A DNA stretch of 64,000 nucleotides from Hyphomicrobiales bacterium. Its GTDB lineage: Bacteria; Pseudomonadota; Alphaproteobacteria; Rhizobiales; Rhizobiaceae. The notes beneath the pieces were generated by a model. The model did no database searches and was not told the DNA's origin. It was given only the letters and a program-made list of their open reading frames with translations. The stretch lies in the NCBI GenBank assembly GCA_900473915.1, contig UCNG01000025.1:1-64000 (forward strand), written 5' to 3'. The stretch's first letter is position 1. Each line of letters starts with the position of its first letter. A program made the position numbers and the translations under genes. This document shows, one piece after another, positions 63,548 through 64,000 of the stretch.

Positions 63548-64000
63548 ATGACCCATCAACCGCAACAGTCTCCGCAGTTCTTTCTGACAGCTCCGTCGCC
63601 CTGTCCTTATCTTGAAGGCCAGATGGAGCGAAAAGTCTTTACGCATCTGGTCGGAGACAAGGCGAACGAGATCAACGATCTTCTGACCCAGGGCGGTTTC
63701 CGCCGTTCCCAGAACATAGCTTACCGTCCGGCCTGCGAACTGTGCAGGGCCTGTATTTCCGTTCGCATCCTTGCAGGCGAGTTCGAAATGACGCGCAACA
63801 TGCGTCGCGTCTGGGCTCAGAACAGCGATCTGATCGGGCGTGTGCACAAGGCCCAGCCCAGCACCGAGCAATATGCGCTTTTCCGTGATTATCTCGATGC
63901 GCGCCATCGCTCGGGCGGCATGTCCGACATGACCGTGCTCGATTATGCGATGATGGTCGAGGACACTCACGTCAACACGCAGATCATCGAATATCGCCGA
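63548..64000 (+). CDS. bpt: Aspartate/glutamate leucyltransferase, N-terminal part (cut by the window end)
   Basis: 151 codons are present and the frame is still open at the window edge. The N-terminal motif [18 protein letters not shown], the [12 protein letters not shown] cysteine cluster and the [14 protein letters not shown] block identify the ATE/Bpt family, which transfers leucine (in Bpt) from tRNA to proteins with N-terminal Asp or Glu and marks them for ClpAP degradation. The sequence is closer to bacterial Bpt than to eukaryotic ATE1. The ATG at 63548 has gtgga upstream. About another 100 residues are expected beyond the window. Confidence 0.93.
   Translation, partial: MTHQPQQSPQFFLTAPSPCPYLEGQMERKVFTHLVGDKANEINDLLTQGGFRRSQNIAYRPACELCRACISVRILAGEFEMTRNMRRVWAQNSDLIGRVHKAQPSTEQYALFRDYLDARHRSGGMSDMTVLDYAMMVEDTHVNTQIIEYRR

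Overview
The window looks like chromosome I of a Brucella species (Hyphomicrobiales, Alphaproteobacteria). The reasons are: about 105-bp palindromic elements of the Bru-RS type in at least four places, the gene order nrdR-ribD-ribE-ribH-nusB with a RibH1-type lumazine synthase, the bpt gene running off the right end, and the run yceD-plsX-fabH-ihfA-merR. Most of it is dense, high-G+C core sequence. The stretch around 32.8-34.6 kb, between tRNA-Pro and an autotransporter gene, is A+T-richer and carries the only insertion sequence.

Layout. 1-81: tRNA-Val. 458-11295: an uptake and catabolism locus. A six-gene minus-strand operon (solute-binding protein, two permeases, an argininosuccinate-lyase-like enzyme, ABC ATPase, PfkB kinase) diverges from a ROK-family repressor and a large PIG-L deacetylase; three tandem Bru-RS copies lie between the binding-protein and permease genes. 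11459-15847: small secreted proteins, an orphan Flp pilin, a cupin, an O-acetylhomoserine sulfhydrylase, a CoA-binding protein and a hotdog thioesterase. 16083-17026: rplM-rpsI. 17130-21381: an e(P4)-like acid phosphatase lipoprotein, a monooxygenase-fold protein, agmatinase, argC and an APH-type kinase. 21369-22442: heme A synthase.

22738-32020: an exopolysaccharide gene group: GNAT-like acyltransferase, a Wzz/Wzc protein with a decayed kinase domain, Wza-like exporter lipoprotein, glycosyltransferase, polyprenyl-phosphate sugar transferase, a Wzy/ligase-like membrane protein and a YnfA-family protein. 32765-41076: tRNA-Pro, an IS5-family (IS427 group) element whose transposase needs a -1 frameshift, a 1273-residue autotransporter and a membrane PAS-GGDEF-EAL protein. 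41183-43763: an SDR, a Tat-exported metallo-beta-lactamase-fold hydrolase and a Gdx/SugE-type SMR exporter. Two candidate guanidine-II (mini-ykkC) riboswitches precede the SMR gene, with a Bru-RS copy between them.

43824-52517: merR, ihfA, fabH, plsX, yceD and a CBP3-like chaperone on the minus strand, bamE on the plus strand, then hppA. 52011-58335: nusB, ribH, ribE, ribD, nrdR, glyA and a Tat-exported L,D-transpeptidase, followed by its likely MarR regulator (LdtR type). 59489-64000: a DUF411 protein, a small membrane protein, 3-hydroxyisobutyryl-CoA hydrolase, hemB, an RDD protein and the start of bpt.

Palindromic repeats are a recurring theme. Besides full Bru-RS copies there are half copies, short 40-44-bp relatives and at least two other families. 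In three places the repeat provides the stop codon of the gene beside it.
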